Assembly: GCA_903853805.1 (NCBI GenBank)
Contig: CAINUN010000069.1
Span: forward strand, 1-64,000
DNA from: an uncultured Bacteroidota bacterium
Lineage (GTDB): Bacteria > Bacteroidota > Bacteroidia > Chitinophagales > Chitinophagaceae
Length of the DNA stretch: 64,000 nt
Direction: 5' to 3'
This document shows, piece by piece, positions 10,426-18,974 of the stretch (within the stretch, counting starts at the first letter, position 1; the number at the start of each line of letters is the position of its first letter). The position numbers and the translations under genes are program-made. The notes beneath the pieces were generated by a model that saw nothing but the letters and a program-made list of their open reading frames with translations, searched no databases and had not been told where the DNA came from.

Positions 10426-11007
10426 CTAAAACTTCTTAATCACCACAGTTCCTCCAATTCTATCATGCAATGATCTTTTTTTAGAATCGGACGAAAGCAT
10501 AATGCCTTCGACTATGCAAATAATAAGAAAGATTAACATCAATCTCGCATTATAGTGGTTGGCAGTTTGCATTTTATTATAGTCAATAGATTTATGAATT
10601 TCTTGAAATTTCGGATCTAAGTATTTACATATTGTGATGATGGCGAGAATTAATCTATATGCAATGAAAAAAATATTTCTACCAACAATTTTTAAAAGAC
10701 TTGCTTTTTTTAAATCATAACCCACCACTTTGAGGTTGGTTGCCATCTTGCCAATAGTAGCACCAAACTTATACTCCATAAAAAGTTTGTAGCAAATTCC
10801 AAACAGGAATATCAAGAAAATCATCCCAAAACTTTTCCATGAGGTATTATTATAACGTTCAAGTATAATTATTGAAGCAAGAAATATTCCGTCAATAAAT
10901 AATGCCCCAAACCTTACCCAAAAACCACCATATTCTACAGGATGTATATCTACGCTTTCAAAAATTTCTTGTGAGGTATCTATTGTTTCAGTCATTGTCC
11001 ATAACAT
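10426..11007 (-). CDS. RDD family membrane protein
   Basis: This encodes a 193-residue integral membrane protein. The RDD family signature is visible as FWVRFGALFIDGI near residues 30-42 (Arg and Asp of the motif) and KFGATIGKMATNLKVV near 80-95. Four or so hydrophobic segments are seen, including ones around residues 38-50, 58-72 and 150-170. RDD proteins are inner membrane proteins; some have been proposed to transport ions or compatible solutes, but no role can be assigned from the sequence. Two in-frame ATGs (11007 and 10995) are possible; the inner one, MTETID, is equally plausible. There is no obvious operon partner. Confidence 0.7.
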   Translation of the reverse strand: MLWTMTETIDTSQEIFESVDIHPVEYGGFWVRFGALFIDGIFLASIIILERYNNTSWKSFGMIFLIFLFGICYKLFMEYKFGATIGKMATNLKVVGYDLKKASLLKIVGRNIFFIAYRLILAIITICKYLDPKFQEIHKSIDYNKMQTANHYNARLMLIFLIICIVEGIMLSSDSKKRSLHDRIGGTVVIKKF

Positions 11008-11063
11008 TTAATGTAGAATGAGGTGAAATTAAAGTTTTTTAGAAAACTGTTATCCCATTCCGC

Positions 11064-11095
11064 AAAAAAAGCCATGGCATTTACCACGGCTTTTT
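11064..11095. terminator. hairpin, left copy of a duplicated 32-base element
   Basis: Seven A, GCCATGG and CCACGGC, then five T form an imperfect stem (one A-C mismatch on plus, a G-U pair on minus). The same element, with two loop changes, recurs at 11785-11816. This copy lies between the 5' ends of the divergent RDD and antitoxin genes, where a terminator is not expected. Confidence 0.6.
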
Positions 11096-11106
11096 ACTTT
11101 ATTAGT

Positions 11107-11114
11107 TAGTTTTG
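11107..11114 (+). promoter_or_regulatory. -7 element (TAGTTTTG) for the toxin-antitoxin pair
   Basis: TAGTTTTG matches TAnnTTTG and lies 23 bases before the antitoxin ATG, just after the left hairpin. No clear TTG is found at the -33 position, so this is a half match. Confidence 0.35.
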
Positions 11115-11137
11115 TGAAAAGAAAAGTTTTTTAGAAA

Positions 11138-11383
11138 ATGCCAGAATTAACTATCAAATACAAAAACAAGAAAACCTTGGACATCCTGATGGATATTGCT
11201 AAGTATTTCGACTTTTCTATTGCTAAACCAGCCAAAAAGAGCAAAGGAAAAAACACCCATGTCAATGGTGTAACCCTTATTCCTGCCGATAGTTCTGTTG
11301 ATACCACCGAGTTGCAAAACATTTTCACCAACAAAGGTCTTGATGCTCAACAATTAAGGAAAGAAGCATGGCAAAGAAGCTAG
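11138..11383 (+). CDS. putative antitoxin of a VapBC-type pair
   Basis: This is an 81-residue protein with no recognised DNA-binding domain by eye, called an antitoxin from position. It directly precedes and overlaps a PIN-domain toxin frame by 16 bases, the usual arrangement of a translationally coupled antitoxin-toxin operon. The sequence begins with a short beta-like stretch, MPELTIKYKNKKTLDIL, then a Lys-rich segment with KPAKKSKGK, and ends QQLRKEAWQRS, a helix of the kind that often wraps the toxin. The frame is intact. Because the toxin is interrupted, this gene may be a remnant or may act as an orphan regulator. Confidence 0.6.
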   Translation: MPELTIKYKNKKTLDILMDIAKYFDFSIAKPAKKSKGKNTHVNGVTLIPADSSVDTTELQNIFTNKGLDAQQLRKEAWQRS

Positions 11384-11772
11384 TAGTTTGCGACACCGAC
11401 ATCATGATTGATTACTGGGATGTTTCGAGCAAAAGGCATCTTCAAACCAAGAGCATTATTGAAGAATAAATAGGGCTCGACAACATCATTATTTCCGCAA
11501 TTACAAGAATGGAATTATTGATGGGCGCAAAGAACAAAACTGAAGAAAATAAAATCAAGAAGAATCTTTTGCGCTTCAGCACGGCATTGATAAATAATGA
11601 AATTACACTCGCTGCATTCGAGCTGTTTGAACAATATCGTTTGAGTCATCATCTAGCCATTCCCGATTGTTTAATTGCTGCAACTGCTCGTACACTCGAT
11701 GTAGAATTGTTTACTTACAACCTTAGAGATTTCAAATTCATCAACAAACTAAAGTTGTTTGAGGTGAAATAG
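11368..11772 (+). pseudogene. VapC-like PIN-domain toxin with an in-frame stop
   Basis: Read through one stop codon, this is a normal-length PIN-domain ribonuclease of 134 codons. The acidic residues expected for metal binding are present: Asp in CDTDIMIDYW at the start, Glu in RMELLMGA and Asp in IPDCLIAATA. A TAA at 11467-11469 (codon 34) interrupts the frame, with no shift, since the reading frame resumes unchanged after it. A single substitution from CAA, AAA or GAA could have produced it. The downstream part from ATG 11509 (87 residues) lacks the first catalytic Asp and would probably be inactive. A sequencing error or stop readthrough are the alternatives. Confidence 0.8.
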
Positions 11773-11784
11773 GTTTCCCCCCCC

Positions 11785-11816
11785 AAAAAAAGCCATGGCA
11801 TCAACCACGGCTTTTT
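11785..11816. terminator. bidirectional terminator, right copy of the duplicated element
   Basis: This hairpin of AAAAAGCC and GGCTTTTT arms sits between the convergent toxin frame and murF-alr and can serve both strands; on minus the stem gains a G-U pair and ends in T-runs. It differs from the copy at 11064-11095 at two loop bases only. Confidence 0.75.
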
Positions 11817-11886
11817 CTATAAAACTTTGCGCCTAAGCGCTTTTGCTGTAAAAAAAACTTAGAGTTTAGCACTTCGTATTTCTTGC

Positions 11887-14376
11887 TTACTCCTCATTCA
11901 CATACACCCGCTTCACGCGTTGCGAAATGCCGGTCATGATTTCATAGCTAATGGTGTTGCTCCAAGCTGCTATTTGAGTAAGCGGTAGTTCTGCACCAAA
12001 GACAATCACTTCATCGCCCTCTTGTGCATCGGGAATGTGGGTGATGTCCACCATGCACATATCCATGCACACGGTGCCCACAAGAGTTGCTTTTTTCCCA
12101 TGAATCATTACATAGCCCATGCCATTGCCCATTGCACGAGGATAGCCATCGGCATAGCCTATGCTAATAGTGGCAATGCGTTTGTTGGACGCTAGGTTTG
12201 CTTTGTGTCCATAGCTCACCGTTTCGCCCTGTTTTACTTCACGAATTTGAGCAATTGTGGTTTGAAGGGTGCCAATTTGTTGCAACTGATTTTGTAAAGC
12301 GCCGCTACCATCAATACCATAAAGCCCTAATCCAAGCCGTACCATATCAAAATGCAAAGCTTTATGCCTTGCTATGCCCGCTGAATTGCAAATATGAAGC
12401 ATGGGTTTTGAGCCAGTTTTTTCTTTGATGCAAGCAGCCATTTTTACAAGCCTATCTGCTTGCAATTGGGTGAATGCATCTTGAGCGGCATCATCACTAG
12501 CTACTAAATGACTAAAAATACTTGCCACTTTCAGAAGATGATTGCCATGTAAAACAGCAACTAACTCATCCAAATCTTTTTCTTCAAAACCAAGGCGGTG
12601 CATGCCTGTGTCTAACTTTATGTGAACTGGATAAGTTTTTACTTGTAGGGTTTCTGCCATCTTCAAAAAGGCATGAAGACTGCGCAGGTTATACAACTCG
12701 GGCTCCAACTTCCAAGCAATCATTCTGTCGAAGGAATCAATATCAGGACTCATCACCATGATGGGTAAATGAATGCCAGCTTTGCGCAAAGCAACGCCTT
12801 CGTCGGTATAAGCAACAGTAAGGTAATCGACGCCTGCATATTGAAGTACATGAGCAATTTCATGGCTGCCACTACCATAAGAAAAAGCTTTTACCATTGC
12901 CATGGTTTTTACCCGGGGTTGCAAGAGACTTCTAAACAAATTGAGGTTGTGCACCAAAGAAGAAAGATTGATGGTGAGCACTGTTTGATGCACATTTTGT
13001 TCGAGCAGCAAACCGAGTTTTTCAAACGCAAAAGTTCGAGACCCCTTCAACAAAATGGCTTCTTTATTGAAAGAAAGTTTGGGGATTTTACGGAGTAATT
13101 CTTCAGTAGATTTATAGAAGGAACAATGGATTGATTTGAGATTTTTAAACAAGGCTTTGTGCGAGTTTAACGCTTGACCTACGCCAATAAAACGATGAAT
13201 ATTCTTGGCAGCAATCATTGAAGCTACTTGTTGGTATAATTCTTCATCGCTCTTACCAAACTGAAAAAGGTCGGAAAGAATAATGGTTTTATGTTCATGT
13301 TGCGATTGTTGCGCCAAATAATCCAAAGCAATTTGCAAAGAATTGAGGTCGGCATTATAAACGTCATCAATGACGGTACAATCATTTATCCCCTTCCTTA
13401 ATTGCAAACGCATAGCAACGGGGTGAAGCGCTGCCATCTTTGTTTGAATGACCTCTTGCTTCATTCCCATAATCAACAACAAACACCAACAATGAATGGC
13501 GTTTTCCACCGAAGCTTTATCGGAAAAAGGAATTTCGATGGCAATTGTTTGAGCATGATAATTGGCCCTGATAAGTGTTTTGTTTTTAGAAATAGTTTCC
13601 ACAGCTTCCACTTTCAAAGTAGCTGCATGATGAAACGACCAATTGAAAACTTCAAGCGAAGGATTTTGTAATTGCAAATCATGAAGAGCTTGCTCTAATT
13701 CAAGATAATCGCTACAATAAATCAATTTCTTAACACTGGAAAAGAGTAAAAGCTTTTCTTTTATTTTTTCAGCATGATTCGTAAAACCTTCGTTGTGAGC
13801 TTCGCCAATGTTGGAGAAGATGCCAATGGTTGGTTGGATTATTTTTTCCAACTTGTACATCTCCTCTTTTTGCGAAATGCCTGCTTCAAAAAGTGCAAGA
13901 TTGTGTGCTTCATTCATTTGCCAAACAGAAAGCGGCACACCAATTTGAGAATTGAAACTTTTAGGGCTACGAACAATATTAAACGCATCTCCCATCAACT
14001 GAAACAACCATTCTTTGACAATTGTTTTGCCATTGCTACCAGTAATTCCAATTACAGGGAAATCAAATTGCTTTCTGTGTTGCGTAGCTATTTTTTGAAG
14101 TGCATCGAGCGTATCATTTACATAAATGAAATTGGCATTGACAAAAGATGAAGTGTTGAGTTTCTTGCTAATTAAAAAATTGCGCACCCCTTTTTCGTAA
14201 GCGCTTTCAATAAAATCATGTCCATCACGTCTTGAAGAAACTAAGGCTATAAAAAGTGAATGTTGAGGCTGCGTAATTTTTCTACTGTCAATTACAAGAA
14301 GCTGAATGGAACTGTTTTCGTGAAAAGCAAAGAAACTGCCATTGCACCAATTTTTTATTTGTTCCAGGCTGTTCAT
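11887..14376 (-). CDS. murF-alr: MurF-alanine racemase fusion
   Basis: This 829-residue protein joins two peptidoglycan enzymes. The N-terminal half is a Mur ligase like MurF, which adds D-Ala-D-Ala to UDP-MurNAc-tripeptide; its ATP loop GITGSNGKT lies at about residues 109-117. The C-terminal half, from about residue 455, is a PLP-dependent alanine racemase with the PLP lysine in MAMVKAFSYG (about residue 496) and the catalytic tyrosine region TISYEIMTGIS near the end. It would make D-Ala and use the resulting dipeptide in one pathway. Such fusions are widespread in Bacteroidota. It is the last gene of the minus-strand run gldF-gldG-DUF4340. The ATG at 14376 is chosen; a TTG 21 bases upstream is possible. 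Confidence 0.92.
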   Translation of the reverse strand: MNSLEQIKNWCNGSFFAFHENSSIQLLVIDSRKITQPQHSLFIALVSSRRDGHDFIESAYEKGVRNFLISKKLNTSSFVNANFIYVNDTLDALQKIATQHRKQFDFPVIGITGSNGKTIVKEWLFQLMGDAFNIVRSPKSFNSQIGVPLSVWQMNEAHNLALFEAGISQKEEMYKLEKIIQPTIGIFSNIGEAHNEGFTNHAEKIKEKLLLFSSVKKLIYCSDYLELEQALHDLQLQNPSLEVFNWSFHHAATLKVEAVETISKNKTLIRANYHAQTIAIEIPFSDKASVENAIHCWCLLLIMGMKQEVIQTKMAALHPVAMRLQLRKGINDCTVIDDVYNADLNSLQIALDYLAQQSQHEHKTIILSDLFQFGKSDEELYQQVASMIAAKNIHRFIGVGQALNSHKALFKNLKSIHCSFYKSTEELLRKIPKLSFNKEAILLKGSRTFAFEKLGLLLEQNVHQTVLTINLSSLVHNLNLFRSLLQPRVKTMAMVKAFSYGSGSHEIAHVLQYAGVDYLTVAYTDEGVALRKAGIHLPIMVMSPDIDSFDRMIAWKLEPELYNLRSLHAFLKMAETLQVKTYPVHIKLDTGMHRLGFEEKDLDELVAVLHGNHLLKVASIFSHLVASDDAAQDAFTQLQADRLVKMAACIKEKTGSKPMLHICNSAGIARHKALHFDMVRLGLGLYGIDGSGALQNQLQQIGTLQTTIAQIREVKQGETVSYGHKANLASNKRIATISIGYADGYPRAMGNGMGYVMIHGKKATLVGTVCMDMCMVDITHIPDAQEGDEVIVFGAELPLTQIAAWSNTISYEIMTGISQRVKRVYVNEE

Positions 14377-14397
14377 GCTGTAGAGGAGTGGAAGCAA

Positions 14398-15426
14398 TTA
14401 TTTGTGAACAGAGGATTGAACACTGTCGCTCACAAAAAACTCTTCGGCTGTTCTAAAAAATTTATCGAAACTAAGATACTGAATTACTGCGGTGTCTTTA
14501 TGATTGTTGAAAACGGCATAAAGTCTGTCATGATCGAACTTTCCTAAAATGGCTGTACCAGGACTTTTACTTCTTTTGTTTAGTAACATGTAGTAAACAT
14601 CTGCTTCTTTAGTCATCCCTTTTTTGTCAGTGACTTTAATGTTACACAATTTAGGAACCATAGCAATGATGCTATCAATACCAGGAATGTTTGTTAGGTA
14701 ACCTTCACAATTGACATCATTAAAAAAACCTAGAAAGACTTTTGCTCTTCTTTCATTTAAGGGATTGTTTTTCGATGCTGATTTATCTGCAATTAATTTT
14801 ATGGCTTTATCCTGCTGAATCGTAAATGATTTTAGAGGTTCATTAGGGTAGGTGATTGTAGCTTGAGCAATATTTTCTGTTGGAACATTGAACACATTTC
14901 TAGAACGCCAGTCGTCTAAATTAGTGCTGTAAATAGAAGAAAGACAACCATCAAAGTTGGGAATTTGAGCGAAGAAAATTCTTTTAGCACCTTCGTTATA
15001 AAGATAGGTACCAAATGCTTTTTCTTCATCAGGACCTACATAAAACTTAGTCATCACCTTGCCAGTCAAATCATATACTTCCACTTTCACACTATTGCCC
15101 GACATGCTTTTGACAATATAATTGTGTTGTTTTTCTGAAACGGGATAACGTGCTACTTGCTTGTGCAATATTCTTAGTAAAGAACTTACAGTAGATGTAC
15201 GTGATGGGTAAATGTCGTTTGTTGTCCAACCGCTTGAAGTTCTTTTCAAGTCAATGAATTGTCCGCTTGTTCTTACCATAAATATCCTTCCAACTGTGGC
15301 GGTATCTTTAATGGTAAAATTGGTTTCCTCTTCACTAAAGGTTCTGTCTTTATCTTTAAAAACAAAATAGTAAACACCAAAACCGACAAGTAGTAAAATC
15401 AGTAAGTAAAACAGGTTTTTTTTCAT
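14398..15426 (-). CDS. DUF4340-like membrane-anchored protein of the gldFG cluster
   Basis: This encodes a 342-residue protein with one N-terminal membrane segment (about residues 4-23) and a large predicted periplasmic part. It resembles DUF4340 proteins, which often follow GldG-type ABC transporter components, and it lies 24 bases after gldG on the same strand. Its likely role is as an accessory part of that transporter, but this is inference from position. No catalytic motif was recognised. A conserved-looking region, with YPVSEKQHNYIVKSM and later KFYVGPDEE and GTYLYN, is typical of the family. The gap to murF-alr is about 20 bases, consistent with one transcript. Confidence 0.7.
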   Translation of the reverse strand: MKKNLFYLLILLLVGFGVYYFVFKDKDRTFSEEETNFTIKDTATVGRIFMVRTSGQFIDLKRTSSGWTTNDIYPSRTSTVSSLLRILHKQVARYPVSEKQHNYIVKSMSGNSVKVEVYDLTGKVMTKFYVGPDEEKAFGTYLYNEGAKRIFFAQIPNFDGCLSSIYSTNLDDWRSRNVFNVPTENIAQATITYPNEPLKSFTIQQDKAIKLIADKSASKNNPLNERRAKVFLGFFNDVNCEGYLTNIPGIDSIIAMVPKLCNIKVTDKKGMTKEADVYYMLLNKRSKSPGTAILGKFDHDRLYAVFNNHKDTAVIQYLSFDKFFRTAEEFFVSDSVQSSVHK

Positions 15427-15450
15427 TGCAAGAATTTAAACTGATAGAGA

Positions 15451-17184
15451 TCAAACTGACTTTTCGTAACGACGTTTTCTGAAAAAAAGATATGCAGAAG
15501 CAAACGCTAACACCAACAAGATAGGAACACCTAAATTTATAAACTGCCATTTATGTTCTTCCTCTTTTGCTCTTTTTTGATCAAGCAAACGAAGCTTCAC
15601 ATCTTTGGAGCGTGCTTCCAATAAACTGTTTGAGTCTGTCAAATATTCTAAACAATTCAAGATAAAGTTTTTGTTGGCAAAAAGCGATTGAGTGTATTTC
15701 CAATAGCCCATTTCTTCCATCCCGTTACTTTGCGAATAATTATTCAAGAGCAAATCACCATCGCTTATTACAATCATGCTTGAACTTTTGTCTGTAGAAC
15801 CCTTGAAAGGATATTTCAAAGAGTCTTGTAAAATGTGTAAGAAATTTGGTGCAAGTTGGTTCTGATACAAAGAACTAAAGTTGCCTTCTATCAATACAGC
15901 TACAGGTTTATATGGCTTATTAAAGAGTTTTGGATCTGGGTCATACTTCATCATACTTAAGCTCACTCTTACAGGGTTGAATGCTGAACGACTATAATTG
16001 GAGGATTGAAGTAAAATTGTTTTGCGGGTAGTTTTATTGTCAATAGTATCAATGCTGTTCGCAAATTTTGACAAAACTGCATCCATGTTGTTGACAATTG
16101 TATGCTTCGAATTTGGAATTAAAATAGGTAGAAATGACCAAGGTCTTAATTCAATTTGAGGCTGTCCATTGTCCATCTTCCCTGTAATAAGTGGCACCTG
16201 TGCACAGTTCACGTCTTCTATCAAATCTGTGTTTATGCGTACGCCATACTTAAACAATTGGTCATCGAGATTTAGCCCGGTTTCTGACGTAATGAATTGA
16301 CCTGTTTTTTGAAGACTATCTAAAGGAGTATTCAACATGTCAATTGTCCAAAGGACTTTGCCTCCACGCATTACATACTGGTCAATTTTGTATTTTTCTT
16401 TATCATCAAAAGGAAGTGTGGGTTTGTTGATAATGATAGCATTATACCTTGCATCGCTTATGTGGTATTCATGGGGCAGGTCTAAAGTGTCAACCTTATA
16501 ATACTTTGAGATGGTTGTAAGTAAGTCAAAAGTATGAGCGCCTAATTGTTCTCCATGTCCCATGATATAACCAATAGTTGGTTTCTCAGGAATCTGTAGT
16601 TGATGTATCCCATTGGCAAGTTTATATTCTAACAAGGATTCGGAATAATTCAACACTTCAAGTGGGCTCATTCCCAAATGATTTTCCAAAAGTTTTACTG
16701 CATGTGTTTTTCCTTTGTATTGAATAAGGGCATATGGAAAAACAATTTGAGAAGAGGTGTTCCTATCTCCTTTTACGTTCAGGTTCATTGGCTCAACTCC
16801 TTTTTCATATAAGGTTTGAGCGATTTTCTCTTTCTCTGCTTCAGCCACTCCTTCAAATGGATCTGCAAAATGATAGACAACTTTGTTGCCTCCATATTCT
16901 TTGAAAGACTTAAGGCGTTCTCTAGTTGTTTCACTAAGGCGTTGAAATCCTGCTGGGAATTTCCCTTGTAAATAAACATCTACAACTACCACCTCTTCAA
17001 GATTGCGCAACATCTTCTTTGTTGCTTCCGAGAGCGTAAATCTCTTTTCTTTAGTGAGGTCAAATCCTTTATGAAATCTTGAAGCAAGTATGTTGATGCC
17101 TACTAGAATTACTGCAATCAAAATAATGCCAACACCTGCTTGTCGTTGTTGTTGTTTTCTTTTATTTGAAGCTGTTTGGGTCAT
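15451..17184 (-). CDS. gldG: gliding-associated ABC transporter component GldG
   Basis: This 577-residue protein has one membrane helix near the N terminus (about 15-33), a long extracytoplasmic ABC_transp_aux domain, and a C-terminal helix (about 545-567) followed by a basic tail. This is the architecture of GldG, the substrate-binding-like partner of GldF and GldA in Flavobacterium gliding. A segment, GYIMGHGEQLGAHTFDLL, is typical of the family. The gene begins three bases after the end of gldF. In Flavobacterium, GldA/F/G supports gliding, yet these genes occur in non-gliding Bacteroidota too, so motility is not proven here. No GldA ATPase gene was found in the window. Confidence 0.88.
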   Translation of the reverse strand: MTQTASNKRKQQQRQAGVGIILIAVILVGINILASRFHKGFDLTKEKRFTLSEATKKMLRNLEEVVVVDVYLQGKFPAGFQRLSETTRERLKSFKEYGGNKVVYHFADPFEGVAEAEKEKIAQTLYEKGVEPMNLNVKGDRNTSSQIVFPYALIQYKGKTHAVKLLENHLGMSPLEVLNYSESLLEYKLANGIHQLQIPEKPTIGYIMGHGEQLGAHTFDLLTTISKYYKVDTLDLPHEYHISDARYNAIIINKPTLPFDDKEKYKIDQYVMRGGKVLWTIDMLNTPLDSLQKTGQFITSETGLNLDDQLFKYGVRINTDLIEDVNCAQVPLITGKMDNGQPQIELRPWSFLPILIPNSKHTIVNNMDAVLSKFANSIDTIDNKTTRKTILLQSSNYSRSAFNPVRVSLSMMKYDPDPKLFNKPYKPVAVLIEGNFSSLYQNQLAPNFLHILQDSLKYPFKGSTDKSSSMIVISDGDLLLNNYSQSNGMEEMGYWKYTQSLFANKNFILNCLEYLTDSNSLLEARSKDVKLRLLDQKRAKEEEHKWQFINLGVPILLVLAFASAYLFFRKRRYEKSV

Positions 17185-17187
17185 AGT

Positions 17188-17937
17188 TTAGTCTTGTTTT
17201 GAAGTGTCCCAAGAACGACGGTTTAGAGAGGTTCGTGTAAGCGCAACAAAGAGCACAACTACCGAAACGAAATACACAACATCGCGTGTGTCAATCACAC
17301 CACGACTTATAGAATTGTAATGAAAAGACATGCCTACCATGCTCAAGTAATAATCTATTCCTCCTGTGAATGAAGGGATCTTACTTAGTGCTTCAAAGCC
17401 GCTATGAAAAAGATAGCAAGCAAATAATGCAATAAGAAATGCCACTACTTGATTGCTTGTCAATGACGAACAAAAAACACCTACAGCAGTAAATCCGGAG
17501 GCTAATAATAATAGCCCAATATAAGATCCAATGATAGCGCCTGTGTCTAAGTTATCTGGGATGGCAGAAAGACTGCTAACGGTAAGTATATATACTAATG
17601 TAGGTAGCAATGCAAAAGAAACAAGACTCAATGCTGCAAAGTACTTACCAAGAATGATGTTGAGATCCGTAATGGGTTTAGTAGAAAGCCATTCAATAGT
17701 GCCACCTCGAAATTCATCTGCAAATGACCGCATCGTTACTGCTGGAATGAGCAGAATTAAAAACCAAGGAGCCATTTCAAAAAAACGGTCGAGGTTGGCA
17801 TATCCATAATCGAGGATGCTTGTGTCGGGAATGATCCATAAAAATAAACCACAGGCAATGAGGAAAATAAGAATGGCTACATAGCCCACTATGGAGCTGA
17901 AAAATGAATTAATCTCTTTGATGAAAATACTTCGCAT
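17188..17937 (-). CDS. gldF: ABC-2 type permease GldF
   Basis: This 249-residue polytopic inner membrane protein has about six hydrophobic segments and the early sequence EINSFFSSIVGYVAILIF, typical of ABC-2 permeases of the GldF type. The cytoplasmic motif RSFADEFRGGTIEWLSTKPI, between the second and third helices, is a hallmark of this family. It would form the channel part of the GldAFG transporter. It is the first gene of a probable operon with gldG, the DUF4340 gene and murF-alr, and a near-perfect -7 element lies about 30 bases before its ATG. Confidence 0.88.
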   Translation of the reverse strand: MRSIFIKEINSFFSSIVGYVAILIFLIACGLFLWIIPDTSILDYGYANLDRFFEMAPWFLILLIPAVTMRSFADEFRGGTIEWLSTKPITDLNIILGKYFAALSLVSFALLPTLVYILTVSSLSAIPDNLDTGAIIGSYIGLLLLASGFTAVGVFCSSLTSNQVVAFLIALFACYLFHSGFEALSKIPSFTGGIDYYLSMVGMSFHYNSISRGVIDTRDVVYFVSVVVLFVALTRTSLNRRSWDTSKQD

Positions 17938-17963
17938 GAAGAAACCTGCTGTTGGAAGGTGGG

Positions 17964-17971
17964 CAAATATA
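17964..17971 (-). promoter_or_regulatory. -7 element (TATATTTG) for the gldF operon
   Basis: The minus strand reads TATATTTG, a full match to TAnnTTTG, and predicts a short leader of about 20 bases before the gldF ATG. The -33 TTG was not found at standard spacing. Confidence 0.45.
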
Positions 17972-18039
17972 GGTGTTGTTGAAATTAGCTATTCTATTTT
18001 AGCATGATGAAATGGAGATTTTAGCTTTTCAAATCAACC

Positions 18040-18540
18040 TTAATGTTTTCTTGAAAAAATTTTTATCTTTATCGTATTTGCTGCCAAATGTACTTCTCGT
18101 AAGAAAAATGATAACCCACCTACTAATGCTACTGTAGAAAGCATAAAAAGCGCTCCAATTATCCAATTTAAAGGAATATTGAGCATCGCTTCCGTAAATA
18201 ATGCAAAGATTACCAAACAAACCAATAGCGCAGAAACTGTACACATTGTGATAGCTATACTTGTAACTTTTCTTCTTTTTTCTAAGGTCTGCAACTCTTC
18301 GCTCACCTCTTCTTTACTGTGTACAGCCACAACAGCGGTTCCTTCTGTTATGGCCCTGCCTCTATCAATAATTCTGGTAAGCCTCCCAGACATTACATTC
18401 AACAAACCCGCTACGCCTGTCAACAAAAACACAGGACCCAATGCCAGTTGAATAGCTTTTGAGATGTCGGATATATTTTCGGTATTGGCTTCCACAATTA
18501 ATAGATGTTGTTTGTTTGAAAAATTGCGTACAACAATCAA
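18040..18540 (-). CDS. DUF2721 family membrane protein
   Basis: This is a membrane protein of up to 166 residues with the DUF2721 hallmark ISKAIQLALGPVFLLTGVAGLLNVMSGRLTRIIDR-type region; three hydrophobic segments are visible (about residues 34-50, 96-115, 128-146). Function is unknown for the family. The start is uncertain: there is no ATG, and TTG at 18540 (six bases after the YHS gene) or GTG at 18495 could serve. The tight spacing to the upstream lipoprotein gene suggests translational coupling, which would favour the TTG. Confidence 0.7.
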   Translation of the reverse strand: MIVVRNFSNKQHLLIVEANTENISDISKAIQLALGPVFLLTGVAGLLNVMSGRLTRIIDRGRAITEGTAVVAVHSKEEVSEELQTLEKRRKVTSIAITMCTVSALLVCLVIFALFTEAMLNIPLNWIIGALFMLSTVALVGGLSFFLREVHLAANTIKIKIFSRKH

Positions 18541-18546
18541 TTTATT

Positions 18547-18873
18547 TTAGTCTTTTTTGCTAAGATATTGTTTCGGATTTTTCAAAAACTCGTCCTTACA
18601 ATCTTTGCTACAAAAGGCATAAATTTTTCCTTCGTAAGTTGTTGTGTCTTCCATATACTTCCTGACAGGCATATCGCACACTGGGTCTTTTTTGCTTGCA
18701 AGGTCGTCTTCGCCAAGCTCAATTTTCTTTACTGTGTCTTTCGAGTTCTGTGATTGATTGGCTGTGTCGGATGTTGCGCTTGTCTCATCGGCTATACTTG
18801 CCTCGTGTTGTTTGCAACCGATAAATACATTTACAGCAAAGAGTAGGACGATTAAATAGCCTATGTTTTTCAT
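18547..18873 (-). CDS. YHS-domain lipoprotein
   Basis: This 108-residue protein has a lipoprotein signal with predicted lipidated Cys20 (VFIGC), a Ser/Thr/Asp-rich linker, and a C-terminal YHS domain with the metal-binding-type cysteines in DPVCDMPV and AFCSKDCKDEF. YHS domains are found in copper and other heavy-metal proteins, so metal binding in the periplasm is plausible but not shown. It is followed after six bases by the DUF2721 gene. The ATG at 18873 gives a typical short signal peptide. Confidence 0.75.
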   Translation of the reverse strand: MKNIGYLIVLLFAVNVFIGCKQHEASIADETSATSDTANQSQNSKDTVKKIELGEDDLASKKDPVCDMPVRKYMEDTTTYEGKIYAFCSKDCKDEFLKNPKQYLSKKD

Positions 18874-18890
18874 TAGAAACTAATTTTTTT

Positions 18891-18898
18891 CAAAATTA
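18891..18898 (-). promoter_or_regulatory. -7 element (TAATTTTG) for the YHS lipoprotein gene
   Basis: The minus strand reads TAATTTTG, fitting TAnnTTTG, 17 bases before the ATG. That would give a leader of only about ten bases, and no -33 TTG is evident. Confidence 0.3.
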
Positions 18899-18974
18899 CC
18901 TTCTTTGGAGTTATTAAGATTGAATATTGACACGAAAATTGAAAATGACTTAAGCACTATTAACTGATTTAAAA

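Noticed and set aside
11509-11772. Separate 87-residue gene starting at 11509
   Set aside because: It is in frame with the first part of the PIN toxin and lacks the first catalytic Asp, so it is the tail of the broken toxin.
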